Assembly (NCBI GenBank): GCA_019116445.1 | Contig: DXBP01000029.1 | Location: 118,981 to 182,980 of the forward strand | From: Candidatus Gemmiger excrementigallinarum | Lineage (GTDB): Bacteria > Bacillota > Clostridia > Oscillospirales > Ruminococcaceae | Direction of reading: 5' to 3' | DNA: 64,000 nucleotides | In this document: piece by piece, positions 18,166 through 27,253 of the stretch | Numbering within the stretch: position 1 is the stretch's first letter | Layout of the letters: each line of letters starts with the position of its first letter | Notes under the pieces: model-generated | What the model was told of the DNA's origin: nothing | The model's database searches: none | Seen by the model: the letters and a program-made list of their open reading frames with translations, nothing else | Program-made: the position numbers and the translations under genes

Positions 18166-19088
18166 GCCCGGTCCTCCTTCTCCCAGTGGGTGATGACGGC
18201 GAAGTAGATCAGGCAGACTGCGATCAGGAAGATCAGCAGCAGGATCGACGCAGCCGAGGCACGGCCGACCAGCTTGTTGGTCCAGCCCAGCTCATAGATG
18301 TAGATGGGCATGGTGGTGGTGCGCCCTGCGGGGCCGCCTGCCGTCGTCATGAAGATGATATCGAAGTTGTTGAACACCCAGATGGTACGCAGCACCACCA
18401 GCAGGCCCACAACGACCTTGATGTGCGGCACCGTGATGTGGATGAAGGACTGCCAGGCGTTGGCACCGTCGATGACGGCGGCTTCGTACTGGTCACGGGG
18501 CACGGTCTGCAGCGCCGCATAGACGTTGACCATGATCATGGGGGCGCCGAACCAGATGTTGATGAACACCAGCGTGGGCAGTACCAGCTTGGGATCGCTG
18601 AGGAACTGGATCATCCCGTCGCTCAGGCCCAGGTTCATCAGCATGGTGGGGATGTAACCCTGGATGCCGTTGAGCATCCACTTCCACACCAGGGCAATGG
18701 CAACCGAGGGGAACGCCCAGGGAATGATCATGCAGATGCGGTAGATGGGGCGGGTGATGCGGTGGTTGATGCGGTTGAGTGCCAGCGCGCCGGTAAAGCC
18801 GACCAGCAGCTGGCCCAGCAGGCTGGAGAACGTCCAGACCAGCGTCGTGCCGAAGGCACGCAGGAAATCCGGGTCGGACAGGATCTTGATATAGTTTTCC
18901 AGCCCTTTGAAGCTGTACGTGGTTTTGATGAGTGTTTTGTTGGTGAAGCTGTACAGAAGCGTGGACCCCAGGGGGTAGACCAGCAAGCAGAGCACCACCA
19001 GCATGGCGGGGCCGACAAACAGCCACCGCGTAAGGTTGCGGTCCTTTTTGTTGTAAACGGACGCAGCCCCGGTCTTTATGCCTTTCAA
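18162..19088 (-). CDS. Sugar ABC transporter permease (MalF/UgpA-type)
   Basis: This 308-residue protein has six predicted helices, an N-terminal basic segment (KKDRNLTRWLF) and the EAA motif YEAAVIDGANAWQSFIHITVPHI. The best start is a TTG at 19088, eight bases from GGGAGG; no closer ATG exists. It forms a heterodimer with the adjacent MalG-type permease. It lies 102 bp downstream of the binding-protein gene, a normal gap after a highly expressed binding protein. Confidence 0.92.
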   Translation of the reverse strand: MKGIKTGAASVYNKKDRNLTRWLFVGPAMLVVLCLLVYPLGSTLLYSFTNKTLIKTTYSFKGLENYIKILSDPDFLRAFGTTLVWTFSSLLGQLLVGFTGALALNRINHRITRPIYRICMIIPWAFPSVAIALVWKWMLNGIQGYIPTMLMNLGLSDGMIQFLSDPKLVLPTLVFINIWFGAPMIMVNVYAALQTVPRDQYEAAVIDGANAWQSFIHITVPHIKVVVGLLVVLRTIWVFNNFDIIFMTTAGGPAGRTTTMPIYIYELGWTNKLVGRASAASILLLIFLIAVCLIYFAVITHWEKEDRA

Positions 19089-19190
19089 AATGTAACCTCC
19101 CTGTCAGCGCGTGGCCTGCAGGCGGCGCCTGCTACGGGCCGCCAGATGAAGAGGGGGAAGGCGTTGCTTCCCCCTCAAGGCGTTTCAACG

Positions 19191-20567
19191 TCAGGCGATC
19201 ATGGTATCGAAGATCTCGTTCAGGCGGTCTTCCGCAGCCTTGGCGGCGGTTTCCACATCGGTGCCGTTGGTGATGATGTCCTGGAACATCTCTTCAATGA
19301 CACCCTGGGAGGTCAGATAGCTGGCCTGCGGCGTGGGGCCGTGCTCGAAGCCGATGGCGTGGCCGTTGTCCACAGCCTCCTGGATGACGTCAACACAGTC
19401 GGCGTATTCCTGGATGGTGGGATCGTTGAGGTAGGCTTCGTTGGTGGCGATGTCGCTCAGAGCGGGCAGCATGCCAACCGGTACGGCGTGGATGAATTCG
19501 ATGTAGTTATCGTCCTGATACAGGTATTCAATAAAGGCTTTGCAGATTTCGGGATGCTCGGTGTTGCTCCATTCCACCAGAGGAATGTGAGAACTTTCGG
19601 CGCTGTAGACGGGATCATCGGCGTTCATGCGGGGCAGCGGAGCGCAGCGCACGTACTCGGCGATCTCGGGGGTGTTGCTCTGCACGCCGCTGATCATAAA
19701 GCCGGAGTTGAAGTCAAAGGCCGTGGTGCCCTGGTAGAACAGGGTGGCGTGGTCGTTGACGGTGTAGTTGATGGTTTCGGCGGGCGAGCAGTTCTTGTAG
19801 ACGTTGACCCAGAAGTTGATGCCGTCGATGGCTTCGGGGCTGGTGAGGTTGGCGGTGAGGTCATCGTTGAGCAGGCTGCCGCCGGCGCTGACCACGTAGT
19901 AGTTGAGGTAACGGCTGCACAGCAGGTCGTTGGGGCTGCAGGAGAAGGCTGCACCGTAGGTGCCGTCCTTGGTCAGGGCCACTGCGGCGTCATAGAACTC
20001 GTCCCAGGTCTGGGGGATCTCCAGCCCGGCCTGTTCCAGCAGGTCGGTGCGGTACCACATGACCTGTGCATGAGAATAGTACGGGATGCCGTACACGGCG
20101 CCGTCCATGGTCATATCCGCCAGGGCGTTGGTGGAGAAGCGGTCCCGGCCGATCTCGTCCACGATGTCGTCCACAGGGTTGATGACGCCGGCATTGATCA
20201 TCTCGACCACTTCGCCGGTGCCCTGGGCGGTACTGATGTCGGGCAGGTCGCCGGTGGTGATGCCGGCGTTCCACTTGGTGTTGAAGTCGCCCCAGGAGTA
20301 GGTTTCAATGTTGATCTTGACGCCGGGGTTCTCCTGCATGAAGGCATCGGCGGCTTTCTGGATGGCATCCATGCGCGCACCCTGGGTGAAGGAATGCCAG
20401 AATGTGATCTCGCCTTCCAGCGGAGCGTCGGTTTCAGAAGCCGCGCTCGCCGCAGTATCGGCTGTACCGGCGGTGCCGGCAGAACTGGTTTCGCTTCCAC
20501 CACAGCCTGCGAACAGCGACGCTGCCATTCCAACGGCCATCAGGGTGGCGATTGCCTTTTTCTTCAT
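19191..20567 (-). CDS. ABC transporter extracellular solute-binding lipoprotein, family 1
   Basis: This 458-residue protein has a lipoprotein signal (MKKKAIATLMAVGMAASLFAGC), a Ser/Ala/Thr-rich linker and a family-1 binding fold (ITFWHSFTQGARMDAIQKAADAFMQENPG). It is the first gene of the importer operon. In R. gnavus the homologous position encodes SatBP, specific for 2,7-anhydro-Neu5Ac. Ligand assignment here is by gene context only. Confidence 0.92.
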   Translation of the reverse strand: MKKKAIATLMAVGMAASLFAGCGGSETSSAGTAGTADTAASAASETDAPLEGEITFWHSFTQGARMDAIQKAADAFMQENPGVKINIETYSWGDFNTKWNAGITTGDLPDISTAQGTGEVVEMINAGVINPVDDIVDEIGRDRFSTNALADMTMDGAVYGIPYYSHAQVMWYRTDLLEQAGLEIPQTWDEFYDAAVALTKDGTYGAAFSCSPNDLLCSRYLNYYVVSAGGSLLNDDLTANLTSPEAIDGINFWVNVYKNCSPAETINYTVNDHATLFYQGTTAFDFNSGFMISGVQSNTPEIAEYVRCAPLPRMNADDPVYSAESSHIPLVEWSNTEHPEICKAFIEYLYQDDNYIEFIHAVPVGMLPALSDIATNEAYLNDPTIQEYADCVDVIQEAVDNGHAIGFEHGPTPQASYLTSQGVIEEMFQDIITNGTDVETAAKAAEDRLNEIFDTMIA

Positions 20568-20686
20568 GTGTGTTTCCTCCTTGATTTGATGTGCTTTTTG
20601 TTCTGTTGTTCCCTCATGCCGGCTTGGGGAACGTGGTAAAGTCCGTTTCTTGTTGAACGCCTGATCGGGGCGTTCCCGTTGATTTT

Positions 20687-20692
20687 ATTATA
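20687..20692 (-). promoter_or_regulatory. -10 element for the sialic-acid importer operon
   Basis: A perfect TATAAT lies on the minus strand about 120 bp before the binding-protein gene, with no convincing -35 hexamer at the usual distance (TGGAAA at 17 bp). Such a promoter would be expected to need an activator; the AraC-type regulator is encoded immediately upstream. The rest of this 253-bp intergenic region holds no gene that I can see. Confidence 0.45.
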
Positions 20693-20820
20693 CGGGGCCG
20701 GGGCCTATCTTTCCAGACCAAAACCCGGGCAAAACTGTAATAATCCGCTCATTTTCTGATTGTATTGTTTCAAAGTATACAACAAATCGTTTGCTTTTTG
20801 TTCATTTTGACGAATTTTGC

Positions 20821-21711
20821 CTATACATCGTGGGACGTGCGGCGGTACTCCTGGGGGGAAAGACCAAACACCTCCTTAAAGCATTTTGCAAAATAGCTGG
20901 GGGTTTCGTACCCCAGGGCGTAGGCGATGGAAGAGATGGGTTCATTGGTGACCAGCAGCTTGCGGGCGGCATTGGTCATCTTGATGTCCTTGATAAAGTC
21001 GTATACCGTTTTGCCGGTCTGTTCCTTAAAAAGACGGCGCAGGGTGCTCTCGCTGAATCCGGCCAGCTCGCACAGCTCTTTGCTGGTAAAGTTTTTTTCC
21101 GGGTGGGTGACGATGGTATCCACAATAATGGTGATGCGGGGGTCCTTGTTGGTGCGGGCGGTTTTTTCCGCCCGGTGGCGGATGCTCTGCAGGTCAAAAT
21201 GGGCTTCCGTTTCCCGCCGGTCCTCCTCCAGGGTGGTATCCCGGTTGAAGTTCTCCCGGGATACGCAGGCCATGTGGGCCAGGATCAGGTTCAGATACCC
21301 GCGGATCTCCAGCATTTTGAAGGTGCTGCGGGTCAGGGCGCTGGCATAGATCCGCTCAAAGAATTCCCGCACTTCGGGCACCTGACCGAAATTGTGCTGG
21401 ATGGGCACGTTCCACAGCATACTGAGCATATCGGCCCCCTCCAGCTGAATGGAACCGATGAACCGGATGCTGATAAAGACGATCTCCTCCCGGGCGGCAC
21501 AGCTGAGCAGTTTTCCCTGGGGAATATAAAACACATCGCCGGGCCCCACTTCATAAGAGGTATCATCCAGGGAAAAGACCGCTGTGCCGGAAACTACATA
21601 GCGGATCAGCGAATAGGGTACCGGCGCACTGGGGTAGACCCAGTTCTTGGAAAAACGGTACTTATCCACATAAATGAAGATCGGATAATAGTCTGAATAG
21701 ATAGCTTCCAT
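20821..21711 (-). CDS. AraC-family transcriptional regulator
   Basis: The ATG at 21711 follows AAAGGAG and gives 296 residues. The N-terminal half is a cupin-like sensing domain (TAVFSLDDTSYEVGPGDVFYIPQG). The C-terminal half has two HTH motifs (SKELCELAGFSESTLRRLFKEQTG and ISSIAYALGYETPSYFAKCFKEVFG). It lies between the importer operon and the divergent nanA operon, so it is the likely sialic-acid-responsive regulator of both. A palindrome TGCAAATTTGCA at 21731-21742, between its promoter and start, is a possible autoregulatory site. Confidence 0.92.
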   Translation of the reverse strand: MEAIYSDYYPIFIYVDKYRFSKNWVYPSAPVPYSLIRYVVSGTAVFSLDDTSYEVGPGDVFYIPQGKLLSCAAREEIVFISIRFIGSIQLEGADMLSMLWNVPIQHNFGQVPEVREFFERIYASALTRSTFKMLEIRGYLNLILAHMACVSRENFNRDTTLEEDRRETEAHFDLQSIRHRAEKTARTNKDPRITIIVDTIVTHPEKNFTSKELCELAGFSESTLRRLFKEQTGKTVYDFIKDIKMTNAARKLLVTNEPISSIAYALGYETPSYFAKCFKEVFGLSPQEYRRTSHDV

Positions 21712-21754
21712 GGCAAAGGCTCCTTTCCGGTGCAAATTTGCATTTTCCGCTCTT

Positions 21755-21784
21755 ATTATAACAGATTTGATATATTTGTGTAAA
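21755..21784 (-). promoter_or_regulatory. Promoter of the araC-type gene
   Basis: On the minus strand, TTTACA (21779-21784) and TATAAT (21755-21760) are separated by 18 bp, a good sigma-A promoter. Start of transcription would fall near the TGCAAATTTGCA palindrome. Confidence 0.65.
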
Positions 21785-21858
21785 CTATTCGTTTATTTTG
21801 CGCGCGTTTTGTTTTATAGATTGGCGTTTTTTCTCTAACACCCTGCGGGCCGGATTGG

Positions 21859-21864
21859 TATACT
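21859..21864 (+). promoter_or_regulatory. -10 element for the nanA operon
   Basis: TATACT lies 102 bp before nanA with only a weak -35 (AACACC) at 17 bp. As with the importer operon, dependence on the AraC regulator is plausible. The leader between it and nanA shows an inverted repeat (CCGACCCGATACACGGGTCG). Confidence 0.4.
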
Positions 21865-21965
21865 GAAAGTACAGACAAACCCGACCCGATACACGGGTCG
21901 TTCACCACCGGAAGCAGCCGCTGCGGCGGCAGAAAATACAGCATTGAGGTAAGGAGCGTATCAAC

Positions 21966-22904
21966 ATGAAGGACATCAATAAATACCGCGGCGTGATCCC
22001 GGCATTCTATGCCTGCTACGACAAGGACGGCGCCGTATCGGTGGAAGGGGTCAAGGCGCTGACCCGCCACCTTATCGCCAAGGGCGTGAAGGGCGTGTAT
22101 GTGGGCGGTTCCTCCGGCGAGTGCATCTACCAGAGCGTAGCCGAGCGCAAAACCGTGCTGGAAGCCGTTATGAGTGAAGCCAAGGGTAAGATCACCGTCA
22201 TTGCCCATGTGGCCTGCAACAACACCGCCGACAGCGTGGAACTGGCCGCCCATGCGGAAAGCTGCGGCGTGGATGCCATCGCGGCCATCCCGCCCATCTA
22301 CTTCCATCTGCCCAACTACGCTATTGCCGACTACTGGAACGCCATGAGCGCCGCGGCCCCCAACACCGAATTCGTCATCTACAACATTCCCCAGCTGGCG
22401 GGCACCGCCCTGACCATGCCCCTGCTGGCCGAGATGCTCAAGAACCCCAACGTGGTGGCGGTGAAGAACTCCTCCATGCCGGTGCAGGACATCCAGATGT
22501 TCAAGGACGCGGGCATCGCCGCCCGGGGCCAGGATGGCTTCGCGGTGTTCAACGGTCCCGACGAGCAGTTTGTTTCCGGCCGGGTGATGGGCGCTGACGG
22601 CGGCATCGGCGGTACCTACGCCGTGATGCCGGAACTGTTCCTGAAGATGAACGAGCTGCTGGGCAAGGGCGACATCGACAACGCCCGCCATGTGCAGTAC
22701 CTGGCCGACCGCATCATCTACAAGATGTGCGAGGCCCACGGCAACCTGTACGCCGTGCAGAAAGAGATCCTGCGCCGTATGTACGGTCTGGAACTGGGCG
22801 GCGTGCGTGCCCCGCTGCCCAATCTGGCAGAGTCCGACGACGCCGTGGTCGCCGCTGCGCAGACGATGATCGAGAGCGCCCTGGCGGAGATCCAGACGTT
22901 ATAA
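21966..22904 (+). CDS. nanA: N-acetylneuraminate lyase-type aldolase
   Basis: This 312-residue class I aldolase of the DapA/NanA superfamily cleaves N-acetylneuraminate to N-acetylmannosamine and pyruvate. The Schiff-base lysine is K167 in NVVAVKNSS, the catalytic tyrosine Y139 in FVIYNIPQ, and the carboxylate-binding loop is GGSSGE (48-52). NanA rather than dihydrodipicolinate synthase is supported by the downstream nanE and nanK. It is the first gene of the rightward operon. Confidence 0.9.
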   Translation: MKDINKYRGVIPAFYACYDKDGAVSVEGVKALTRHLIAKGVKGVYVGGSSGECIYQSVAERKTVLEAVMSEAKGKITVIAHVACNNTADSVELAAHAESCGVDAIAAIPPIYFHLPNYAIADYWNAMSAAAPNTEFVIYNIPQLAGTALTMPLLAEMLKNPNVVAVKNSSMPVQDIQMFKDAGIAARGQDGFAVFNGPDEQFVSGRVMGADGGIGGTYAVMPELFLKMNELLGKGDIDNARHVQYLADRIIYKMCEAHGNLYAVQKEILRRMYGLELGGVRAPLPNLAESDDAVVAAAQTMIESALAEIQTL

Positions 22905-22977
22905 TCCGGCGGCAGGCTTCCCTGGTTGCAGGGGGGCCTGTCCCTGTTTGGGGCAACTGCCCGGAAAGGACCGCATT

Positions 22978-23427
22978 ATGATCACCGATACCCTGCAGAA
23001 TCTGCCGCGCTACCGCGGCCTGCACAAGAATTTGGATACCGCCATCGACTGGCTGCAGCACCACGACCTGAACGCCCTGCCCAACGGCCGCACCGAGGTG
23101 GCGGGGGATGCGGTGTTCATCAACGTGATGGACGCCGACCTGCGGGAGGGCGAAGGCGCCGCCTTTGAGTACCACCACCGCTACGCCGACCTGCAGATCG
23201 ACCTGACCGGCGGCGAGCACTGGGGCTGGGCTGTTTCGGGCAGCGAGGAAAAGCCCTTTGACGCGGCGGGCGACATCGGCTTTGTGGCCGGTCCCGAACA
23301 GGCCGGCGGCGTTCTGGGCGAGGGGCGGTTTGCCCTGTTCCTGCCCGGCGAACCCCACAAGCCCAGCTGCCGCACCCCCGACTGCGGCAGCCTGCGCAAG
23401 GCCGTCGTCAAAATCGAGATGCTGTGA
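22978..23427 (+). CDS. YhcH/YjgK/YiaL (DUF386) family protein
   Basis: This 149-residue cupin-fold protein has metal-ligand candidates in EYHHRYADLQIDLTG and the late FLPGEPHKPSC. The ATG at 22978 follows GGAAAGGA; an upstream in-frame start is not needed. Family members in nan operons (YhcH/NanQ) are thought to speed anomer conversion of sialic acid before cleavage. It lies between nanA and nanE, fully consistent with that role. Confidence 0.88.
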   Translation: MITDTLQNLPRYRGLHKNLDTAIDWLQHHDLNALPNGRTEVAGDAVFINVMDADLREGEGAAFEYHHRYADLQIDLTGGEHWGWAVSGSEEKPFDAAGDIGFVAGPEQAGGVLGEGRFALFLPGEPHKPSCRTPDCGSLRKAVVKIEML

Positions 23428-23445
23428 CGAAGGAGCGTAGTTTTG

Positions 23446-24147
23446 ATGAACAAGGAACAGATTTTTGAACAGATCCATCACGGGCTCATCGTTTCCTGCC
23501 AGGCGCTGGAGCACGAGCCCCTGTATACCCCCGAGGGCGGCGTGATGCCGCTGATGGCCAAAGCCGCCGCCATGAGCGGAGCGGTGGGCATCCGGGCCAA
23601 CACCGTGCGGGACATCACCCAGATCAAGGCGGTGGTGGACCTGCCGGTCATTGGCATCATCAAGAAGGATTACCCCGGCACCCCCATGTACATCACCGTG
23701 ACCATGGCGGAAGTGGACGCCCTGGTGGGATGCGGCGTGGATATTCTGGCCGTGCAGGGCACCAGTGCCCTGCGCCCCGACGGCAAGACCGCACCGGAGT
23801 TCATCCGGGAGGTCAAGGCCAAGTACCCCGACCAGCTGCTGATGGCCGATATTGCCACCTTTGAGGAGGCCATGGCCTGTGCCGAGGCGGGGGCCGACTT
23901 TGTGGGCACCACCATGCGGGGCTACACCCCCGAAACCACCGGCATCAACGACATCGACTTTGATTTTGTGGCCAAACTGGCCAAAGAGTGCCCGGCCAAG
24001 GTCATTGCCGAAGGCCACATCCACTACCCCGAACAGGCCCGCAAAGCCCTGGAAGCCGGGGCCTATGCCCTGGTGGTGGGCGGCGCCATCACCCGCCCGG
24101 CCGAGATCACGGCCCGGTTCACCGCGGCCATCCGGGACTGCAAGTAA
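23446..24147 (+). CDS. nanE: N-acetylmannosamine-6-phosphate 2-epimerase
   Basis: This 233-residue TIM-barrel enzyme has family blocks GLIVSCQALEHEPLY, GAVGIRANTVRDI, VIGIIKKDYP (catalytic lysine region), MADIATFEEA and the C-terminal phosphate site VVGGAITRP. It converts ManNAc-6-P to GlcNAc-6-P. The ATG at 23446 (after AGGAG) is chosen over the TTG three bases upstream. It is tightly spaced with its operon neighbours, 18 bp and 11 bp. Confidence 0.95.
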   Translation: MNKEQIFEQIHHGLIVSCQALEHEPLYTPEGGVMPLMAKAAAMSGAVGIRANTVRDITQIKAVVDLPVIGIIKKDYPGTPMYITVTMAEVDALVGCGVDILAVQGTSALRPDGKTAPEFIREVKAKYPDQLLMADIATFEEAMACAEAGADFVGTTMRGYTPETTGINDIDFDFVAKLAKECPAKVIAEGHIHYPEQARKALEAGAYALVVGGAITRPAEITARFTAAIRDCK

Positions 24148-24158
24148 AGGAGCTGCCC

Positions 24159-25070
24159 ATGAGCAAGATCTATCTGGGCATCGACATCGGCGGCACGGCG
24201 GTGAAGCTGGGGCTGGTGGACGAAACCGGCGCCGTGCTGGACCGTGCCGAGCGCAGCGTGAGTTTTGATGATTACCGCACGCCGATCCTGGACACCGTGC
24301 AGGCAGCTGCCGCCGACTTTACCGCCGGGCGGCGGGACACCCTTGCCGGCATCGGTGTTTCGGCCACCGGCCAGATCGACAGCCGCAAAGGTATTGTGGC
24401 GGGCACCTGCGGCAGCCTGCCGGGCTGGGTGGGCGCGCCCATCAAGGACCGGCTGGAAGCGGACTATCACCTGCCCGTCACCGTGGCCAACGACGCCAAC
24501 TGCATGTGCCTGGGCGAAGTCTGGGTGGGTGCGGCCAGGGGCTGCACCGACGTCATCGGCATTACCATCGGCACCGGCATCGGCGGGGGCATCCTCACCG
24601 GCGGGCGCCTTCTGGAAGGTGCCCGGGGCCTTGGCGGCGAGATGGGCCACTACCGCACCCACGCCCTGGACGGCGTGGACTGCACCTGCGGCGCCAAAGG
24701 CTGCTGGGAGCGGTACGCTTCCACCACGGCGCTGGTGCGGGCCGCCAAAGCCATGGACCCCGAACTGTGCGACGGGCGGGCCATCTTTGCCGCCGCCCAG
24801 GCGGGCCGCTGCGATGTGCTGGCCCTGCTGGACCGCTGGACGGACGAGATCGCCCAGGGGCTGGCCGGCATGGTACACATCTTCAACCCCCAGCGCATCC
24901 TGGTAGGCGGCGGCGTCAGCGCCCAGAAAACGCTGCTCATCGAACCGCTGGAGCGCAAAGTCAAGGCCGCGGTCATGCCCGCCTTTGCCGAGGGGCTGAC
25001 CGTCACCGCCGCGACCCTGCAGAATGATGCGGGCCTGGTGGGCGCCGTCTACTACCTGCTGCATCACTGA
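24159..25070 (+). CDS. nanK: ROK-family kinase, N-acetylmannosamine kinase
   Basis: This 303-residue ROK sugar kinase has the ATP-binding start YLGIDIGGTAVKLG, the catalytic ANDANC, GTGIGGG, and the ROK zinc motif CTCGAKGCWE. It phosphorylates ManNAc to ManNAc-6-P, the substrate of the preceding NanE. The ATG at 24159 has AAAGGAG upstream and lies 11 bp after nanE; longer versions would overlap nanE without reason. It is the last gene of the operon. Confidence 0.93.
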   Translation: MSKIYLGIDIGGTAVKLGLVDETGAVLDRAERSVSFDDYRTPILDTVQAAAADFTAGRRDTLAGIGVSATGQIDSRKGIVAGTCGSLPGWVGAPIKDRLEADYHLPVTVANDANCMCLGEVWVGAARGCTDVIGITIGTGIGGGILTGGRLLEGARGLGGEMGHYRTHALDGVDCTCGAKGCWERYASTTALVRAAKAMDPELCDGRAIFAAAQAGRCDVLALLDRWTDEIAQGLAGMVHIFNPQRILVGGGVSAQKTLLIEPLERKVKAAVMPAFAEGLTVTAATLQNDAGLVGAVYYLLHH

Positions 25071-25114
25071 AAGCATTTCCTTCTGGTTTTTCTCCCATCC
25101 CTCTCTCAGCGCTC

Positions 25115-25152
25115 GTGCCCCCGGCCGTTTTGGCCGGGGGCACGGTGTTTTG
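25115..25152 (+). terminator. Terminator of the nanA-nanK operon
   Basis: GTGCCCCCGGCC pairs perfectly with GGCCGGGGGCAC around a short TTTT-containing loop, followed by a short T-rich stretch. It is the first strong hairpin after nanK. Confidence 0.75.
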
Positions 25153-25158
25153 GGGCAC

Positions 25159-25197
25159 AAAAAAAGACCGGCTGCGGAGCCATTCTCCGCAGCCGGT
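25159..25197 (-). terminator. Terminator after the small protein gene
   Basis: On the minus strand, ACCGGCTGCGGAG pairs perfectly with CTCCGCAGCCGGT, followed by seven T. It terminates the leftward gene ending at 25220; with the nanK terminator it forms a back-to-back pair. Confidence 0.85.
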
Positions 25198-25219
25198 GCT
25201 GTTTATGCAGGCTGTTGTT

Positions 25220-25426
25220 TCAGTACAGCCAGATATTATTTTCCAGGCCCTTCAGCCGGGCTTTGTAGTCCCGGACCAGTTCCTCGGTATTTTCCCCGTC
25301 CGGGAAGGTGATGAGATAGTCCTCTCCCGCCGGGTGAAAGCCCACAATGCCCGCCAGGCCGGCCATTTCGGCCACCTTGACGAGGGTATGATAATCGTAC
25401 TCTTTGGAACTGATCAAAACATTCAT
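25220..25426 (-). CDS. Small hypothetical protein
   Basis: This 68-residue protein starts at the ATG at 25426 behind AAAGGAG; the longer in-frame version has no site. The sequence begins MNVLISSKEYDYHTLVKV and contains AGIVGFHPAGEDYLITFPDG and VRDYKARLKG. It has no membrane segment or signal. I do not recognise the family. It is bounded by its own terminator and lies 93 bp downstream of the aconitase X genes in the same direction. Confidence 0.7.
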   Translation of the reverse strand: MNVLISSKEYDYHTLVKVAEMAGLAGIVGFHPAGEDYLITFPDGENTEELVRDYKARLKGLENNIWLY

Positions 25427-25519
25427 CGGGGACGCTCCTTTGCCAGGTCCTGCCTGTCCGACATCGCTGTGCAGGGCACTTAATTCAGTGTACCACAAAC
25501 AGGCGGCGGGGTGCAAGCA

Positions 25520-25963
25520 TCAGTCCACGCAGACGACGCCGTATTCCTTGACGGTAATGTTCATACCGTCCTTGACATAGGCGAGGAATTCTTCGCCCAG
25601 GCAGTCGATGACCGGCATACTGACGTTATCCAGCCAGACGGCGGCCAGCACCGAACCGGCGGCAGCCAGGGAGTCGATGGGGTTGGAGAAGAGCAGGCAG
25701 GCAGGCTGGCGGTGCATGGAGCAGGCGCAGTAGAGCACCAGGCCGCCGGTGGTGGAGCCGATGGTCTGGGGCAGGCAGAGGGCCTTGCCCGCCATGGGTT
25801 TGCCGTAGAGGTCGGGGTTGTTCTGGTCACCGCAAGTGGCTTTTTTGTCGCCGAACTGCAGCGCCTTCTGGAAGGAGGCCAGGGTGTTCAGGCCCCCGTG
25901 GGAAACCAGCGCCGGGGCACTGACGCAGCCCGGGGCTACCACCCGTCCGTGAAACTCTTTCAT
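25520..25963 (-). CDS. Aconitase X swivel-domain subunit (DUF126)
   Basis: This 147-residue protein corresponds to the swivelling small domain of aconitase X, with the conserved GSTTGGLVLY turn (around residues 68-77) and the N-terminal VVAPGCVSAPALVS. Together with the large subunit it forms a split AcnX, a dehydratase family whose known members act on cis-3-hydroxyproline or phosphomevalonate. The reaction here is not known. Its start overlaps the large-subunit stop by 4 bp. Confidence 0.88.
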   Translation of the reverse strand: MKEFHGRVVAPGCVSAPALVSHGGLNTLASFQKALQFGDKKATCGDQNNPDLYGKPMAGKALCLPQTIGSTTGGLVLYCACSMHRQPACLLFSNPIDSLAAAGSVLAAVWLDNVSMPVIDCLGEEFLAYVKDGMNITVKEYGVVCVD

Positions 25964-27240
25964 GCGCGGGCGCCTCCTTTCGTGATCCGGGTGAGGATCT
26001 CATCCTCGGTATAGTAGCGCGCCGTGGTGTAGGTGCGCAGCTTGTTGGAGCAGGTGATCACCGGCATGGGTCCGCAGAGGGGGTTGTTCATGTACATCAG
26101 CGGGCAGATGCAGGAGAGGATGACCCCGGTGGCGGCCAGCCGCGCCCCATAGGGGGTGGCCTCGAAGGCTTTCTTGACGCCGGGGGCGGTGGTGAACACC
26201 GTGGGCACGCAGACCTTGCTGCGGCCGGTTTCTTTCAGCGCCGCTTCCAGCCGGTCGGTCCAGTCTTTCAGCTGCTGCAGGCTCAGGTGGGGGCAGCCCA
26301 CAAAGCAGAGCTTGGGGGCGGCGTCGGGATTTTTCCACACCAGGGGGTAGTTGTCCTTGACCCGCTGGAGTTCGGCGTCGTCGATGACGTACTCTTTGGC
26401 GTCGGGGGCGATGAGGGCGGTGCCCTGTTCTTTCGCTTCGGGGGTCAGGCCGTCGATGTGGTAAAGTCCCACCGCGCCGTTGGAGGCGGTGGCTGCGCCG
26501 AAGTCCTTGAGGTAGGCGCAGGCGGCATCGTCCAGCTCATTGCCCAGCCATTTATCCAGACCCAGTACGTAGGGCACATCCTCCATGACCTTCATGCCGA
26601 TGGCGGAGCCCAGCAGCTGGGCTTCGGGCTTTTGGGTGGTTTTGACCCGGATGACCCAGGTGGCCTTGCGGCCCTCATCGGTGAGCAGGCCGAAGTAGGG
26701 CACGTACCCGGCCACCGAGCCCATCAGGTCCATGATGCCGGAATTGCGGTTGCACCGGGCGCCCAACACCGAGTTGGCGTAGACCACGGCGGAGGATTCC
26801 GCCCAGCTGAGCACCTCGCCTTTCTGGGGGCGGTTGCCCTGCTCATCCAGGTAGCAGGCGCAGCTGAAAGCGTCCTCGTTCATCAGGCCCAGTTTGCGCA
26901 GCTGGTCCTCGTAGAAGTCCTGCTTGCTGTACATGAACTTTTTAAAGACCAGGTTCTGCAGGAAGTTGGCGGGCACGTTGGGGTCCAGGGGCCGGGGGTC
27001 CACCGAGAATTTCTGCCCCGAAACAGCCCCCGCTTCGATGAGCTGGTTCATCAGGTCATAGACGGGGCCCAGCGCCTTGAGGCCGAAGGAGGTGACCAGG
27101 TGGTTGTACCGGGAGGTCACCGGCACCAGTTTTTCGGCGCCGAAGATCTGGCCGTACATGATGAGGGTCTTCATGACCTTGGCCATCGTTTCGCCTTTTT
27201 CGCCGTCCAGCAGGGCCTGCTGTTCTTTTGTCAGTTCCAT
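25960..27240 (-). CDS. Aconitase X catalytic subunit (DUF521)
   Basis: This 426-residue protein matches the AcnX large subunit: ELTKEQQALLDGEKGETMAKVM at the N-terminus, SSAVVYANSVLGARCNRN (iron-site cysteine region), VGCPHLSLQQL and a C-terminal CICPLMYMNNPL. The cysteines at these points would bind the Fe-S or mononuclear iron centre. It lies 13 bp after the flavoenzyme gene, suggesting one catabolic operon. The substrate is unclear: no proline racemase or mevalonate gene is nearby. Confidence 0.88.
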   Translation of the reverse strand: MELTKEQQALLDGEKGETMAKVMKTLIMYGQIFGAEKLVPVTSRYNHLVTSFGLKALGPVYDLMNQLIEAGAVSGQKFSVDPRPLDPNVPANFLQNLVFKKFMYSKQDFYEDQLRKLGLMNEDAFSCACYLDEQGNRPQKGEVLSWAESSAVVYANSVLGARCNRNSGIMDLMGSVAGYVPYFGLLTDEGRKATWVIRVKTTQKPEAQLLGSAIGMKVMEDVPYVLGLDKWLGNELDDAACAYLKDFGAATASNGAVGLYHIDGLTPEAKEQGTALIAPDAKEYVIDDAELQRVKDNYPLVWKNPDAAPKLCFVGCPHLSLQQLKDWTDRLEAALKETGRSKVCVPTVFTTAPGVKKAFEATPYGARLAATGVILSCICPLMYMNNPLCGPMPVITCSNKLRTYTTARYYTEDEILTRITKGGARA

Positions 27241-27253
27241 GGGGTTTGCCTCC

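Noticed and set aside
15712..20639. Two long plus-strand frames (807 and 817 residues) opposite the sialic-acid importer
   Set aside because: Low-complexity Asp/His/Gly-rich translations caused by codon bias of the real minus-strand genes.
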